From assembly GCF_000144625.1 (NCBI RefSeq), contig NC_014376.1, positions 1,488,001 through 1,552,000 on the forward strand: a stretch of 64,000 nucleotides of DNA, given 5' to 3'. Made by a program: the position numbers and the translations under genes. This DNA comes from [Clostridium] saccharolyticum WM1. GTDB lineage: Bacteria > Bacillota > Clostridia > Lachnospirales > Lachnospiraceae. Below are positions 8,773 through 17,986 of the stretch, one piece after another; the first letter of the stretch is position 1; each line of letters starts with the position of its first letter. The notes beneath the pieces were generated by a model. It did not search any database and had not been told where the DNA came from. It saw only the letters and a list, made by a program, of their open reading frames with translations.

Positions 8773-8922
8773 CCGGTGATCCTTCTTTTCTCCCTCAAGG
8801 CGGCGGGGTAAAGCCTCCTACTGACAAAATCAAATAATGTGATAAGCACGCAGGAATCCCCTGGGTGTTATTTTTATCGCCTTTTTTGGTATCCCCGGCG
8901 AAAAAGAGGGAGACATCACCGG
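8773..8922 (+). ncRNA. Candidate structured RNA ahead of the scaffold gene
   Basis: Three nested long-range helices can form: CCGGTGAT (8773-8780) with ATCACCGG (8915-8922), CTCCCTC (8790-8796) with GAGGGAG (8906-8912), and CGGGG (8804-8808) with CCCCG (8893-8897). A local hairpin CAGG-AATCC-CCTG lies inside. The roughly 280-base gap has no credible ORF, unusual in a packed head operon. It may be a leader regulating scaffold and capsid expression or an independent phage RNA. Only sequence complementarity supports it. Confidence 0.5.
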
Positions 8923-8971
8923 ACACGACCGGGATAACAAGTGAAGATGAATCGAAAGGAGTAACAGAAAC

Positions 8972-9565
8972 ATGAAGAAAGAGGATTTAATTGCAAAAGG
9001 TTTGACTGATGAGCAGGCCCAGATTGCTGTAGATGCGTGGAATGAATCCATTAAAGCCTATGTACCAAAGGAACGCTTTGACGAGGTTAACGGCAAGATG
9101 AAAGAAGCCAATGCAACCATTGATACATTGAAGAAAAATAATACTGACAATGAGGAGTTGCAGAAGCAGGTAAAAGAATATAAAGACAAGGTTGCAGATC
9201 TTGAGATCAAGTCCGCAAACACGTTGAAAGAATATGCTCTTAAAGATGCCCTTAAAGAATCAGGCACCGTGGATACCGATTACATCATCTATAAACAAGG
9301 TGGCCTTGATAAGTTCACCTTTGACAATGACGGAAAGCCTGTTGGCATTGATGATGTATTGAAGCCGTTAAAAGAAGCTTATCCCCATCTCTTCAAGGCA
9401 GAGAACGGCGGCGGATACAGACCGGCAGGCGGAGGAAATCCTGCGGCAAATAACCCATTTGCAAAAGAAAGTTTCAACCTCACGGAACAAGGGAAGCTGT
9501 TGCGTGATAATCCAACACAGGCTATGGCACTAGCTGCCGCTGCCGGGGTAACAATTAACCAATGA
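8972..9565 (+). CDS. Phage scaffolding protein, GP20 type
   Basis: Scaffold proteins guide assembly of the major capsid protein into the prohead and then leave. The 197-residue protein has the usual layout: short N-terminal motif (LTDEQAQIAVDAW), a long charged coiled coil (about residues 35-85), and a flexible Gly/Pro/Asn-rich part (GGGYRPAGGGNPAANNP) before a C-terminal capsid-binding helix. GAAAGGAG precedes the ATG. It lies directly before the major capsid gene, as expected. Confidence 0.85.
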   Translation: MKKEDLIAKGLTDEQAQIAVDAWNESIKAYVPKERFDEVNGKMKEANATIDTLKKNNTDNEELQKQVKEYKDKVADLEIKSANTLKEYALKDALKESGTVDTDYIIYKQGGLDKFTFDNDGKPVGIDDVLKPLKEAYPHLFKAENGGGYRPAGGGNPAANNPFAKESFNLTEQGKLLRDNPTQAMALAAAAGVTINQ

Positions 9566-9595
9566 ACGAATAAAAGAAGGGAACAGGTGAATTAA

Positions 9596-10594
9596 ATGCC
9601 AACAACAAAATTATCAGACGTAATTATTCCAGAGCTTTATACACCATATGTAGTCAATCGTACTATGGAGTTATCCGCACTCTTCCAAAGCGGAATCATC
9701 ACTAACAACGCAGAATTTGATCGTTTAGCTAGCGAAGCAGCCCCAATTCATAATATGCCTTTCTTCGAGGATTTAACTGGTGATTCCGAAGACATTATTG
9801 AAGATGCAGATCTGACAGCAAAGAAAATTACATCCAATAAGGATGTATCTACCACCATTCGCCGCGCAAATCTGTGGGCATCAACGGATCTGGCTGCCGC
9901 GCTTGCTGGCAGTGATCCGATGGCGGCTATTGGTAATCTCGAAGCTGGATATTGGGCAAGAGAATACCAGAAAATATTAATCCAGGAGCTTACTGGAGTA
10001 TTCGGCAGCTATACAAATACGGAAAGTGCGACGATAACTCCTTTGGCAGATCATATTCTTGATATTTCCGCCTTAAGTACTGCCGCAGCACAGAAAGTCA
10101 GTGCGAGTGCATTCATCGACGCTTTACAGCTTCTTGGAGATGCACAGGGTCAGCTTACTGCTGTAGCCATGCATAGTGCTACTAAAACATACTTGAAGAA
10201 GCTCAACCTTATTACAACGGAGAGAGATTCAACTGATGTAGAATTCGAAGCTTATCAGGGTCGCCGTGTTATCGTAGATGATGGCTGCCCGGTAGCAAAT
10301 GATGTATATACTACCTATTTGTTTGGTCAGGGTGCTATCGCATTTGGTAACGGATCCCCGGTAGGGTTTGTACCAACAGAAGTTGACCGAGATAAAAAGA
10401 AAGGTTCTGGTGTTGATTATCTCATCAGCCGTAAGACTTTCATTATGCACCCACGCGGAATCAAGTGGACCAACCTGGCCCGTGAGCATGTGGAAACACC
10501 AACGAAAGCCGAGCTGATGAATGCTATCAACTATGAGCGTGTGTATGAGCCTAAACAGATCAGAATTGTAGCCTTTAAGCATAAGATTGGATAA
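9596..10594 (+). CDS. Major capsid protein
   Basis: This 332-residue protein is the probable shell protein, of the HK97-like fold by family and position. It follows scaffold and precedes the connector. Recognisable parts are the N-terminal VIIPELYTPYV, the mid-region WASTDLAAALAGSDPMAAIG, the surface of the P domain GRRVIVDDGCPV and a C-terminal TFIMHPRGIKWTN. Codon use looks optimised (many GCA/GAA, strong initiation), as for a highly expressed protein. Confidence 0.88.
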   Translation: MPTTKLSDVIIPELYTPYVVNRTMELSALFQSGIITNNAEFDRLASEAAPIHNMPFFEDLTGDSEDIIEDADLTAKKITSNKDVSTTIRRANLWASTDLAAALAGSDPMAAIGNLEAGYWAREYQKILIQELTGVFGSYTNTESATITPLADHILDISALSTAAAQKVSASAFIDALQLLGDAQGQLTAVAMHSATKTYLKKLNLITTERDSTDVEFEAYQGRRVIVDDGCPVANDVYTTYLFGQGAIAFGNGSPVGFVPTEVDRDKKKGSGVDYLISRKTFIMHPRGIKWTNLAREHVETPTKAELMNAINYERVYEPKQIRIVAFKHKIG

Positions 10595-10603
10595 GGAGGC
10601 AGT

Positions 10604-10957
10604 ATGACAAAATCGGAGATGATCGCAGCAGTTAAAGGTAATCTTAAAATCGAGGACGAAACGCAGGACCTGACCATCTCCGATGTCATCCTACTCGTCT
10701 GCGAATATTGCAATATTAATACTGAGATGATCCCGGAACCCATGGAAAAAATTATCCGAAAGAAAGTAAAGGGTATCATGGATTATGAGGCTGTAAGCGG
10801 TAACGGTTTTGTGCAGGATATCGCAAGCATTAAAGAGGGCGATGGAACCATTACATACGCCACGAGCGGCACGAATGGCAAAGATGGCATATATTGGCTG
10901 TCTGACAGTGACAAGGCAGCCCTGCGGCTGTATAGGAGGCTGAGAGGCTATGTATAA
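10604..10957 (+). CDS. Head-tail connector protein
   Basis: The small alpha-helical protein (117 residues) has a repeated pattern of short amphipathic helices and ends AALRLYRRLRGYV. It follows the capsid gene after nine bases (AAGGAGG ribosome site). Position and size match gp6/YqbG-type adaptor proteins that form the ring under the portal. The stop overlaps the next gene by eight bases. Confidence 0.7.
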   Translation: MTKSEMIAAVKGNLKIEDETQDLTISDVILLVCEYCNINTEMIPEPMEKIIRKKVKGIMDYEAVSGNGFVQDIASIKEGDGTITYATSGTNGKDGIYWLSDSDKAALRLYRRLRGYV

Positions 10958-11288
10958 TCCATATGAGCGAATGTATGATGCAAAGATGGACGTATACCGG
11001 TATATATCTGGTGAGGACGATGACGGATTTGAGACAAACAAGGAATCCAAGGTGATAGAAGGTGCTAAGTGCCGCTATAGCATTTCCTCACAGACCACAG
11101 CAGATAACGGGGTCCCGGTTATTGTAAGCACAGCACAGCTTTTTTGTGGTATTGAACATGACATGAAGCTAGGAGATAAGGTGGTCATCGCTTTGCGAAA
11201 AGGTGATCCAGTTACCGTTAAGCTTGGTGAGTGCCACCCGTACCGCTTTCAATGGCAGTGCAAGATCGAGAAGGACGGAAAAGCATGA
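10950..11288 (+). CDS. Head completion / stopper protein
   Basis: A 112-residue beta-rich protein: MYNPYERMYDAKMDVYRY opens it, followed by strands such as AKCRYSISSQTT and KLGDKVVIALRKGDPVTVKLGECHP. It occupies the place of SPP1 gp16-like stoppers between adaptor and gp10-like proteins. Its ATG lies inside the connector gene and its stop overlaps the next ATG (ATGA), so the three are translated together. Confidence 0.65.
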   Translation: MYNPYERMYDAKMDVYRYISGEDDDGFETNKESKVIEGAKCRYSISSQTTADNGVPVIVSTAQLFCGIEHDMKLGDKVVIALRKGDPVTVKLGECHPYRFQWQCKIEKDGKA

Positions 11289-11791
11289 GCAGCAGTAATT
11301 ACCGTAATAACAAGGCTATGATTGACAAGTTTCGTAAGGAGCTTATGGCAGAGTTGGGAGAAATTAAAGACATTGACAGAAAAATTATGACTCGTGCGGT
11401 AAACGATGGATTAGCCAGAATTAAGAAAAATACCCCCGTAGGCTTACACCCGAATCCAGTTACATTCACAGTAAAGAACGGGAAAGAAGCTGGTACTGTT
11501 GTAAGCTTTAAGGTAAGTAATCAGCGAACCGGAGGTTTTTTACGTGAATCGTGGCGTAAAACCCCAACAGTCAAAGCAACTGATGGAACCCAGGCAGAAT
11601 TAACAAACACTGCGGACTATGCTTCTTTCTGGAATGATGGACACCGGATTGTTACAAAGATAGGCGGGCCAACAAAGGGTTTTGTAAAGGGAACTCATGA
11701 ACTGGAAAAAACCGTCAGCTACGTCAACAAGCGTATGGTCTCCCTGTTCAAGGCAGAAATCGAAAGGATTGACAAGAAGTATGATAAATGA
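11285..11791 (+). CDS. HK97 gp10-like neck protein
   Basis: The 168-residue protein has the HK97 gp10 pattern: N-terminal helix (MIDKFRKELMAEL), VNDGLARIKKNTPVG, a glycine-rich loop (NQRTGGFLRESW), then YASFWNDGHRIV and a C-terminal helix. These proteins sit at the head-tail joint. ATG 11285 overlaps the preceding stop; a longer in-frame ORF from 11231 would overlap the previous gene and is not needed. Confidence 0.8.
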   Translation: MSSSNYRNNKAMIDKFRKELMAELGEIKDIDRKIMTRAVNDGLARIKKNTPVGLHPNPVTFTVKNGKEAGTVVSFKVSNQRTGGFLRESWRKTPTVKATDGTQAELTNTADYASFWNDGHRIVTKIGGPTKGFVKGTHELEKTVSYVNKRMVSLFKAEIERIDKKYDK

Positions 11792-12200
11792 TGTTTATAA
11801 GGGCATATCGGTTGAATGCAAGATTGTTAATCCTGCCGCCAAGATCTACAGGGATAACATACCGCAGAACTTTAAAACGCCGGCCTTTTTTGCAGAATTG
11901 ATTGAATTCTCCCCTATGAGGTCCGTAAACGGCAAGCAACGGATATCATCCCAATTTGATTTGCAATACTTCCCTGATGGGAACCCAACAGAATATAAAA
12001 CGAAATGCATACAGATGCAGGAGGAACTTTCCAGACATTTTCAGGTCCTGGAGGGTTCTTTTTATGTGAAGGACCGGTCCTTTAAGTTGACCGATGATGT
12101 TTTACACTTCCAGTTCACAGTAGACTACACAGAAGCCTTTATTGCCGATGAAACCCCTATGCAGGAGCTGGATACCAATACAAATATGAAGGAGGATTGA
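11781..12200 (+). CDS. Tail terminator / tail completion protein
   Basis: This 139-residue protein begins within the end of the gp10-like gene (11-base overlap), just before the sheath gene. The sequence PAFFAELIEFSPMRSVNGKQR ends a first part; later QFDLQYFP and a C-terminal HFQFTVDYTEAFI show the alternating strand pattern of tail terminator (gpU-like, DUF6838/YqbJ-type) proteins. Family naming rests on position and pattern. Confidence 0.7.
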   Translation: MINDVYKGISVECKIVNPAAKIYRDNIPQNFKTPAFFAELIEFSPMRSVNGKQRISSQFDLQYFPDGNPTEYKTKCIQMQEELSRHFQVLEGSFYVKDRSFKLTDDVLHFQFTVDYTEAFIADETPMQELDTNTNMKED

Positions 12201-12201
12201 C

Positions 12202-13242
12202 ATGGCGGGAACATGGACATCACAGAATAAGATTTTACCCGGTGCGTATATCAATGTGGCTACTAATGAGCCGTTATCGATTACGCCCGGTGATCGTGGT
12301 ACGGTGGTAATCTTGCAGGAGTTAAGCGTGGGAACTGACGGCTCCATTTACACCATTACAGCCACAGAACAGGCTTATCCAAACAATGCCACTGCTGCGG
12401 ATAAGAAACTGGTTAATTTGGCATTGCAGAACGCCAAGACGGTCAAGTTATATAAGCTTCCTGCTACACATGACATTGACGATATAACGGCGGCATTGGT
12501 TACACTCGGGACAGAAAAGTTTGACACCATGGTGTATCCATATGATAATGAAAAAACCGCAGAAAAGACGGCAATCGTTACATGGATTAAAGCAATGAGG
12601 GACGATGAAGGGGTATGGTGTACAGCAGTTCTTGCCAACCACGTGGCGGACAGCGAGGCCATTATCAATGTGCCCCAGGGTTTAAAGCCATCTGCCACAG
12701 AAAGCCTCACGGCGGCAGAAGCAACCGCATGGGTAGGCGGAGCAACGGCAGGGGCCGGTATTACAACATCTAACACAGGAAAGACCGTTGCAGGCGTGAT
12801 TGATGTTTCACCAAGAATGACCCGGTCTGAAATGGAGGCAGCCGTAACCGCCGGGAAGTTTATTTTCAAGGTGGACTCTGCTCAGAATGTAACGGTTGTC
12901 TATGATATCAACTCACTTACTACCACAACGGCCACTAAGGGCGATATGTTCAAGAAAAACCGTGTTATTCGTACCATTGATGGAATCCGAAATGATATAA
13001 CGTCTATTTTTGAAGCGTCCTATGTTGGCAAAGTAAATAACAATGCGGATGGCAGGCTGCTTTTAAAATCGGCTCTTGTGGATTACTTTACTACACTGCA
13101 AAACTTGGGAGCAATCCAGAATTTTGAAACAGGTGATATTACGATCGAAGCAGGAACCGCCATTGACGCAGTACTTGTCACAGCAAACATTCAGCCAGTA
13201 GATAGTGTGGAAAAAATCTACATCTCTGTTAATTTGTCATAA
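12202..13242 (+). CDS. Contractile tail sheath protein, XkdK type
   Basis: The sheath contracts to drive the tube through the host envelope. The 346-residue protein shows sheath hallmarks: an N-terminal ILPGAYINV, RGTVVILQEL, the mid-domain with AWVGGATAGAGI and the conserved C-terminal region RVIRTIDGIRNDI ... SALVDYF. Its presence shows that this is a myovirus-type (contractile) prophage. AAGGAGGATTGAC precedes the ATG. Tube and chaperone genes follow in the order of PBSX. Confidence 0.93.
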   Translation: MAGTWTSQNKILPGAYINVATNEPLSITPGDRGTVVILQELSVGTDGSIYTITATEQAYPNNATAADKKLVNLALQNAKTVKLYKLPATHDIDDITAALVTLGTEKFDTMVYPYDNEKTAEKTAIVTWIKAMRDDEGVWCTAVLANHVADSEAIINVPQGLKPSATESLTAAEATAWVGGATAGAGITTSNTGKTVAGVIDVSPRMTRSEMEAAVTAGKFIFKVDSAQNVTVVYDINSLTTTTATKGDMFKKNRVIRTIDGIRNDITSIFEASYVGKVNNNADGRLLLKSALVDYFTTLQNLGAIQNFETGDITIEAGTAIDAVLVTANIQPVDSVEKIYISVNLS

Positions 13243-13253
13243 GGAGGTAAGAC

Positions 13254-13727
13254 ATGGGAGCATATACAAAAATAACGGACCTCGTGACAGGAAGTGAGGG
13301 AAGCGCTTTTATTACGACAGACGGACAAAACCGGTATTTCTTTGAGCTGTCAAAAATTGAGGCTAATATCGAATTTACCGTCATTGCGAAAAAGTTGTTA
13401 GGACACCGTATGAAGCAGCACAAGGTTGTCGGAGCAGAGGGTAAAGGAAGTATGACAATTTACAATGTAAGCCCTGCAGCCTTGGCGGTCTATCAGCAGT
13501 ATATTAAAGACGGCGGAGTACCGCAGATAAGCATTCAGGTGGCTAATGATGACCCGTCATCTACGATTGGAAAGCGTACTGTCGTTATGAGGAATTGTAT
13601 CCTTTCCAAGGTGCCAGTGGCTTACCTAGAGGACGGCAGCGAGGATTTGAATACCACAGATACAGATTTCACCTTTGATGATCTGGACGATCTTGAAAGG
13701 TATGTATTGCCTGAGAACATGAGGTAA
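13254..13727 (+). CDS. Tail tube protein, XkdM type
   Basis: The 157-residue protein forms the inner tube. It has the XkdM pattern: EGSAFITTDGQNRYFFELSK near the N-terminus, MKQHKVVGAEGKGSMTIYN, and a C-terminal DTDFTFDDLDDLERY. AAGGAGGTAAG precedes the ATG and the gene lies 11 bases after the sheath gene. A strong hairpin overlaps the stop, which should help keep tube and sheath in high excess over downstream tail proteins. Confidence 0.92.
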   Translation: MGAYTKITDLVTGSEGSAFITTDGQNRYFFELSKIEANIEFTVIAKKLLGHRMKQHKVVGAEGKGSMTIYNVSPAALAVYQQYIKDGGVPQISIQVANDDPSSTIGKRTVVMRNCILSKVPVAYLEDGSEDLNTTDTDFTFDDLDDLERYVLPENMR

Positions 13728-13756
13728 GAGAGTGATTGATTTCACTCTCTTTTTTG
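13727..13756 (+). terminator. Strong terminator after sheath and tube genes
   Basis: AGAGAGTGA-TTGATT-TCACTCTCT is a perfect nine-pair hairpin followed by TTTTTT. Partial read-through would set the ratio between tube/sheath and the rest of the tail. Confidence 0.85.
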
Positions 13757-13775
13757 CAGAAAGGAAATATTAAAC

Positions 13776-14186
13776 ATGAGTAGCTTAAAAGCATTCTTAA
13801 ACCCTGTAAAGGTTGAAAACAAAGAAGTTATTATTTCAGATAGATTTGTAGAAGATGGTAAGCCGGTTCCGTTCATCATTAGACCAGTCACTCAGGAAGA
13901 AAACGAAGAGATCCTAAGAAGGTTCCGCAAAACTACAAAAAAGGGTAAGGACGTACAGGAGACATTCGATCAGATTGGATACAGCCATGAGCTTGCAGCA
14001 ACAGCCGTAGTGTTTCCTAACCTTAACGATGCTGATTTACAGAAAGCATATGGGGTGCTTGGGGGTACAAAGCTATTAAAGAAGATGCTGTTAATTGGTG
14101 AGTTTGCTGCATTAGCAGAAGAGGTAAGAAGTTTATCCGGCTTGGAAGAAGATATCAATGATGATATAGAAGAAGCAAAAAACTGA
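13776..14186 (+). CDS. Tail assembly chaperone, XkdN type (short form)
   Basis: The 136-residue protein binds tape measure protein during tail assembly. It has MSSLKAFLNPVKVENKEV and FIIRPVTQEENEEILRRF, typical of XkdN proteins, and an acidic end (EEDINDDIEEAKN). The gene ends on the canonical -1 slippery heptamer A-AAA-AAC next to the stop codon, so part of the ribosomes should continue into the overlapping frame, as in lambda gpG/gpGT. Confidence 0.88.
   Translation: MSSLKAFLNPVKVENKEVIISDRFVEDGKPVPFIIRPVTQEENEEILRRFRKTTKKGKDVQETFDQIGYSHELAATAVVFPNLNDADLQKAYGVLGGTKLLKKMLLIGEFAALAEEVRSLSGLEEDINDDIEEAKN
14177..14183 (+). other. Programmed -1 frameshift site A-AAA-AAC
   Basis: In the reading frame GCA-AAA-AAC-TGA the tandem shift of the P- and A-site tRNAs by one base is favourable and avoids the TGA directly after the heptamer. 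The -1 frame is open for a further 57 codons. GC-rich stem material (GCAGGGCGATGG / TTTGCCCTGC) lies about 6 bases downstream as a possible stimulatory hairpin. Confidence 0.85.
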
Positions 14187-14356
14187 TAAAGCAGGGCGAT
14201 GGAGAAATGAATCTGGCTCATTTTGCCCTGCAAAAGTTACACATTCTGCCTGGAGCATTGCAAGCTATGAGCAATCGTGAAAAAGCATTCGTGTATGCCA
14301 GCATACAGCTACGAGTTGAAGAAGAAAAAAGAGAAATAGCAAGGATTAAGAAGTAA
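14177..14356 (+). CDS. Frameshift extension of the tail chaperone (T part)
   Basis: After slipping, translation reads LIKQGDGEMNLAHFALQKLH and continues through LPGALQAMSNREKAFVYASI to a lysine-rich end. The pattern (LHILPGALQAM, FVYASIQLRVEEEK) is that of the second tail chaperone ORF of PBSX-like phages. The long form should be about 193 residues and much rarer than the short one. An internal ATG at 14208 could also start it independently, but it has only a weak ribosome site. The tape measure gene begins 11 bases later. Confidence 0.8.
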   Translation, partial: KKLIKQGDGEMNLAHFALQKLHILPGALQAMSNREKAFVYASIQLRVEEEKREIARIKK

Positions 14357-14367
14357 GGAGGCAGACC

Positions 14368-16332
14368 ATGGCTACATTAAAAGCAATGTTCAAATTATTT
14401 GATGGATACAGCTCGACAGTTAATAAAATTGTTAGCGGTACAGACAAAGCGGCAGACAGTGTATTAAAAGCCAGTAAAAACACAGATAAATTCAATGACA
14501 GTCTGATAAACACAGGGGCTTCTGCTTCCACCGCCAGTAGTGGGCTGACAAAGCTGATCGGGACTGTGATAACTCTTGCATCTGCAAAAAAGGCAATGGA
14601 TCTGACTGATACTTACACCAACACGGATGCACGTTTGAAAATGATCAATGATGGATCGCAGACACAACTTGAACTCCAGAATAAGATTTACGCAGCGGCT
14701 GACCGGGCCAGGGGATCCTATACGGAGATGGCTTCGACTGTGGCAAAAATGAACCTTCTGGCCGGTGATAGTTTTGGCAGCAATGATGAAGCTATTGGAT
14801 TTACGGAATTACTTCAAAAGTCGTTGAAAGTATCCGGTGCCGGGAAATCAGAACAGGATTCGGCCTTTCTCCAGCTTCCCCAAGCGATGGCGGCAGGTAA
14901 GCTGCAAGGCGATGAATTCCGGTCTGTTATGGAGAATGCCCCAATGGTTGCGAATGCCATAGCAAGCTATATGGGAAAGAGTAAGGGCGAATTGAAAGAA
15001 TTATCTTCAAAAGGAGCTATCACAGCAGATATTATCAAAGGAGCAATGTTTGCGGCTGCTGATGATATCAATGATAAATTCTCCACTATGCCCATGACTT
15101 TCGCTGACGTATGGACTAAGATAAAAAACACCGGAAATCAAGCATTTGGTGAAGTATTTGAAAAAATGAATACAATGCTTAATTCTGAATCGGGACAACA
15201 GATGATAAATGGAATTACTGCTGCAATTTATATGGCTGCCGATGCCGCAAATGATTTACTGGACAGTGCCGCTGCAGTGTATAACTTCATTAGTGATAAC
15301 TGGCAATTTATTGGACCGATTATAGGCGGTGTAGCAGCGGCATTTATAGCCTATAACATAGTTCTTGGTATTACTAATGGCCTTATTGCCTTTGGTGCAT
15401 TGACCAATGGAATTCATGCAGCTTCTTTAATGCTACAAAAAAATGAAACATTTGCGGCAACAGTTGCACAGCATGGATTTAATGCGGCGTTGCTGGCTTG
15501 CCCTATTACATGGATTGTTGTCGGCATAGTACTATTAATAGCCGTATTCTACGCTGGTGTAGCCGCAGTCAATCACTTCGCAGGAACAAGCATAAGCGCA
15601 ACCGGATTGATCGGAGCAGCGTTTGGCGTATTGTATGCCATCATCTATAACACTTTTTTGTATCCGTTCCAGGTGGGCTTTGCTCTGGTAGCAAACTTTA
15701 TAGGGAATGTGTTTAATAACCCCGTGGGTGCGGTGAAGGTGCTATTTCTGGATATGGCCAATACCTGTATTTCTTACATACTTAACATGGCAAAGGCCAT
15801 TGAAAATATTATCAATAAGATTCCTGGGGTGACGGTTGATATTACATCTGGTCTGGATAATCTAAAGGCCGGCATCGAGAAGAAAACCAGCAAAATCAAA
15901 GATGAAACTGGCTGGAAAGAGTATATCAAGCAGCCGGAACTTATGGACATAACAAAGTCGGCTGCAAAGGGGTACAAGATCGGTTCAGGAATTGAAAGCG
16001 GAATATCTGGACTTCTTGAAAGTTTTTCTCCTGATCTACCTGGATATAAGCCTGACTTTAGCCAGTTTGCTACTTCCGGGAATCCAGCAACTATTAAGGG
16101 TACTGGAAAGGGCGGAGCTGTAAAGGTAGAGAATGAAGAAGATATTAATTGGTTGAGAAAGCTTGCAGAGCGTGACTTTGTAGCACGTATAGCCAGTAAT
16201 ACGCTTGCCCCCAACATTAAGGTTGAATTTAGTGGACCAATCACGAAAGAAGCCGATACTGACGGAGTAGCAGCTCATATAGGCAATATTCTCAAAGATC
16301 AGATTGCGACAGCAGCGGAAGGGGTGTATTGA
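14368..16332 (+). CDS. Tail tape measure protein
   Basis: This protein sets tail length and is ejected during infection. The 654-residue protein has a tape-measure N-terminal domain (AAADRARGSYTEMASTVAKM, QAMAAGKLQGDEFRSVMENA), then two hydrophobic stretches (about residues 310-345 and 375-460) that may form the membrane channel, and a polar C-terminus. It is short for the family, implying a tail of roughly 90-100 nm by the usual residue-to-length rule. AAGGAGG precedes the ATG. Confidence 0.92.
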   Translation: MATLKAMFKLFDGYSSTVNKIVSGTDKAADSVLKASKNTDKFNDSLINTGASASTASSGLTKLIGTVITLASAKKAMDLTDTYTNTDARLKMINDGSQTQLELQNKIYAAADRARGSYTEMASTVAKMNLLAGDSFGSNDEAIGFTELLQKSLKVSGAGKSEQDSAFLQLPQAMAAGKLQGDEFRSVMENAPMVANAIASYMGKSKGELKELSSKGAITADIIKGAMFAAADDINDKFSTMPMTFADVWTKIKNTGNQAFGEVFEKMNTMLNSESGQQMINGITAAIYMAADAANDLLDSAAAVYNFISDNWQFIGPIIGGVAAAFIAYNIVLGITNGLIAFGALTNGIHAASLMLQKNETFAATVAQHGFNAALLACPITWIVVGIVLLIAVFYAGVAAVNHFAGTSISATGLIGAAFGVLYAIIYNTFLYPFQVGFALVANFIGNVFNNPVGAVKVLFLDMANTCISYILNMAKAIENIINKIPGVTVDITSGLDNLKAGIEKKTSKIKDETGWKEYIKQPELMDITKSAAKGYKIGSGIESGISGLLESFSPDLPGYKPDFSQFATSGNPATIKGTGKGGAVKVENEEDINWLRKLAERDFVARIASNTLAPNIKVEFSGPITKEADTDGVAAHIGNILKDQIATAAEGVY

Positions 16333-16994
16333 TGTCTTATTCAATCTATTTTAAATACGGCGGTAAAAAATACAAGCTTCCTGTAAATCCGGAGGAAATC
16401 AAGCGCAGCCGGGAATTAAACATTGAGACGTATCAAGTAATAGGCGTAGGGCAGGTTTCTGTGCCCTCCTATTGCTCGCTTGAAACATTCAACTTTGAAG
16501 CTGAGTTTCCTGGACAGGAATATCATTACGTTGAAACAAGTGGAAGGTTTCACGATGCAGATTTTTACGAAAAAATGTTTAGGAAAGCACAGAAAAAAAA
16601 GACACCGATTCGATTTATAGCTTCAAATGAAATTTCAGATGATATCAGTTGCAAAGTATTAATTAAAAGTGTGGAATCTGTAGAAAAGGCGGGGGAAGAA
16701 GGTGACAAGTATATTACTCTCACCTTGATGGAATATAAAGCTCCAGGAAAACGATATATAGCTGTTCCAACTGCGACCGTTACAATAAAACAGGAAGAAA
16801 CTCCAACAGCACAAACAAACCCTGCAATTACGGAGAATAAAACGTATACAGTAAAAAAGGGAGATACATTATGGGGTATTGCTAAAACATTTTATGGGAA
16901 TGGTGCGCTTTTTACAAAGATAGCAGCTGCAAATCCCGGCATAAAAAATCCAAACGTTATTTCTATTGGTCAAGTTCTTGTAATACCGGCTTAA
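16332..16994 (+). CDS. LysM-containing baseplate hub protein, XkdP type
   Basis: The N-terminal 140 residues (YSIYFKYGGKKYKLPVNPEE, ETFNFEAEFPG) match XkdP-type tail proteins. A linker rich in T/E/P leads to a C-terminal LysM domain (YTVKKGDTLWGIAKTFYG ... ISIGQVLVIP) that binds peptidoglycan and helps position the baseplate hub. ATG 16332 overlaps the tape measure stop; the ORF also has an upstream TTG that is not needed. Confidence 0.88.
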   Translation: MSYSIYFKYGGKKYKLPVNPEEIKRSRELNIETYQVIGVGQVSVPSYCSLETFNFEAEFPGQEYHYVETSGRFHDADFYEKMFRKAQKKKTPIRFIASNEISDDISCKVLIKSVESVEKAGEEGDKYITLTLMEYKAPGKRYIAVPTATVTIKQEETPTAQTNPAITENKTYTVKKGDTLWGIAKTFYGNGALFTKIAAANPGIKNPNVISIGQVLVIPA

Positions 16995-17006
16995 CGGAGG
17001 TCTGGA

Positions 17007-17972
17007 ATGGAGTTGTTAATAAAGTCTCAAGATGCAATTTACGATATTTCCGCATCGTGTACTGAGATATCTTGGTCCGATGCACTTAACGATGGAGCAA
17101 GTAGCCTTGAATTTTCTTATATCGGTGATGGTTTTACTGCACAAAACGGGGATTTTGTACGTTTAACTGATAATGATCAAGTAGAAGGGATATTTTATGG
17201 GTCAGTGTTTAAAGTTTCTGGTGATGAAACTGGAATAATTAAAGTTAAAGCGTATGATCAGTTACGCTATGCCAAAGCAAAGGAAATTATAGTACTAGAA
17301 AATGGCACATTAAAAAATCTTGTACAAAACATGTGTACTTTTCTATCGCTAAAAACTGGAACATTGGAGGATCCTGGATATATCCTTGCTACGATTGCAG
17401 ATACAGATAAAACATGGCTTGATGAGGTTTACCAAGCCATATCCGATACTTTGATAGGATCACCAGCACGTGACGAGTATTGTTTACGTGATGAATATGG
17501 ATCTGTATGTTTATGGAACATGCGTAATTTGCAACTTCCCCTTGTACTTGGTGACGACAGTTTATGCACTGGCTATAGCTGGGAAAAGTCCATCGATGAA
17601 GATTTTTATAATCGTATAAAAGTAGGCTGGAAAAATGAAAGCACTGGAAAATTTGATGTAGGTGCGGCTGTAGATCAAGAATCAGTAAATAAGTATGGGC
17701 TGTTACAGTATTTTGAAACATCTGCTTCAGGTATTGATAATGCTGCTAAAGCGCAAGAAAGGGCGAATAACCTTTTGAAATTTTACAACAAAGAGAAAGA
17801 AACCTTAAAACTAGAGTGCTTGGGCGATTTGCGTGTGAGGGCAGGTAACAGCATATATGGCAGTATTACAGATATTGAACTTAACCGGAGATTGATTATT
17901 AGAAAGGTAACTCATGAATTTATCCCAATACATAAAATGTCAGTTGAAGTTATGCTTGCAGAAGCAAATTGA
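17007..17972 (+). CDS. Baseplate hub protein, XkdQ type
   Basis: The 321-residue protein is related to the gp27/late control D class that forms the hub through which the tube passes. It has the XkdQ pattern: [20 protein letters not shown], a middle region [30 protein letters not shown], and an end with [11 protein letters not shown]. The preceding ACGGAGGTCTGG is the ribosome site. It lies between the LysM hub protein and DUF2577, as in PBSX. Confidence 0.88.
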   Translation: MELLIKSQDAIYDISASCTEISWSDALNDGASSLEFSYIGDGFTAQNGDFVRLTDNDQVEGIFYGSVFKVSGDETGIIKVKAYDQLRYAKAKEIIVLENGTLKNLVQNMCTFLSLKTGTLEDPGYILATIADTDKTWLDEVYQAISDTLIGSPARDEYCLRDEYGSVCLWNMRNLQLPLVLGDDSLCTGYSWEKSIDEDFYNRIKVGWKNESTGKFDVGAAVDQESVNKYGLLQYFETSASGIDNAAKAQERANNLLKFYNKEKETLKLECLGDLRVRAGNSIYGSITDIELNRRLIIRKVTHEFIPIHKMSVEVMLAEAN

Positions 17973-17986
17973 TGGAGGTGTTATAT

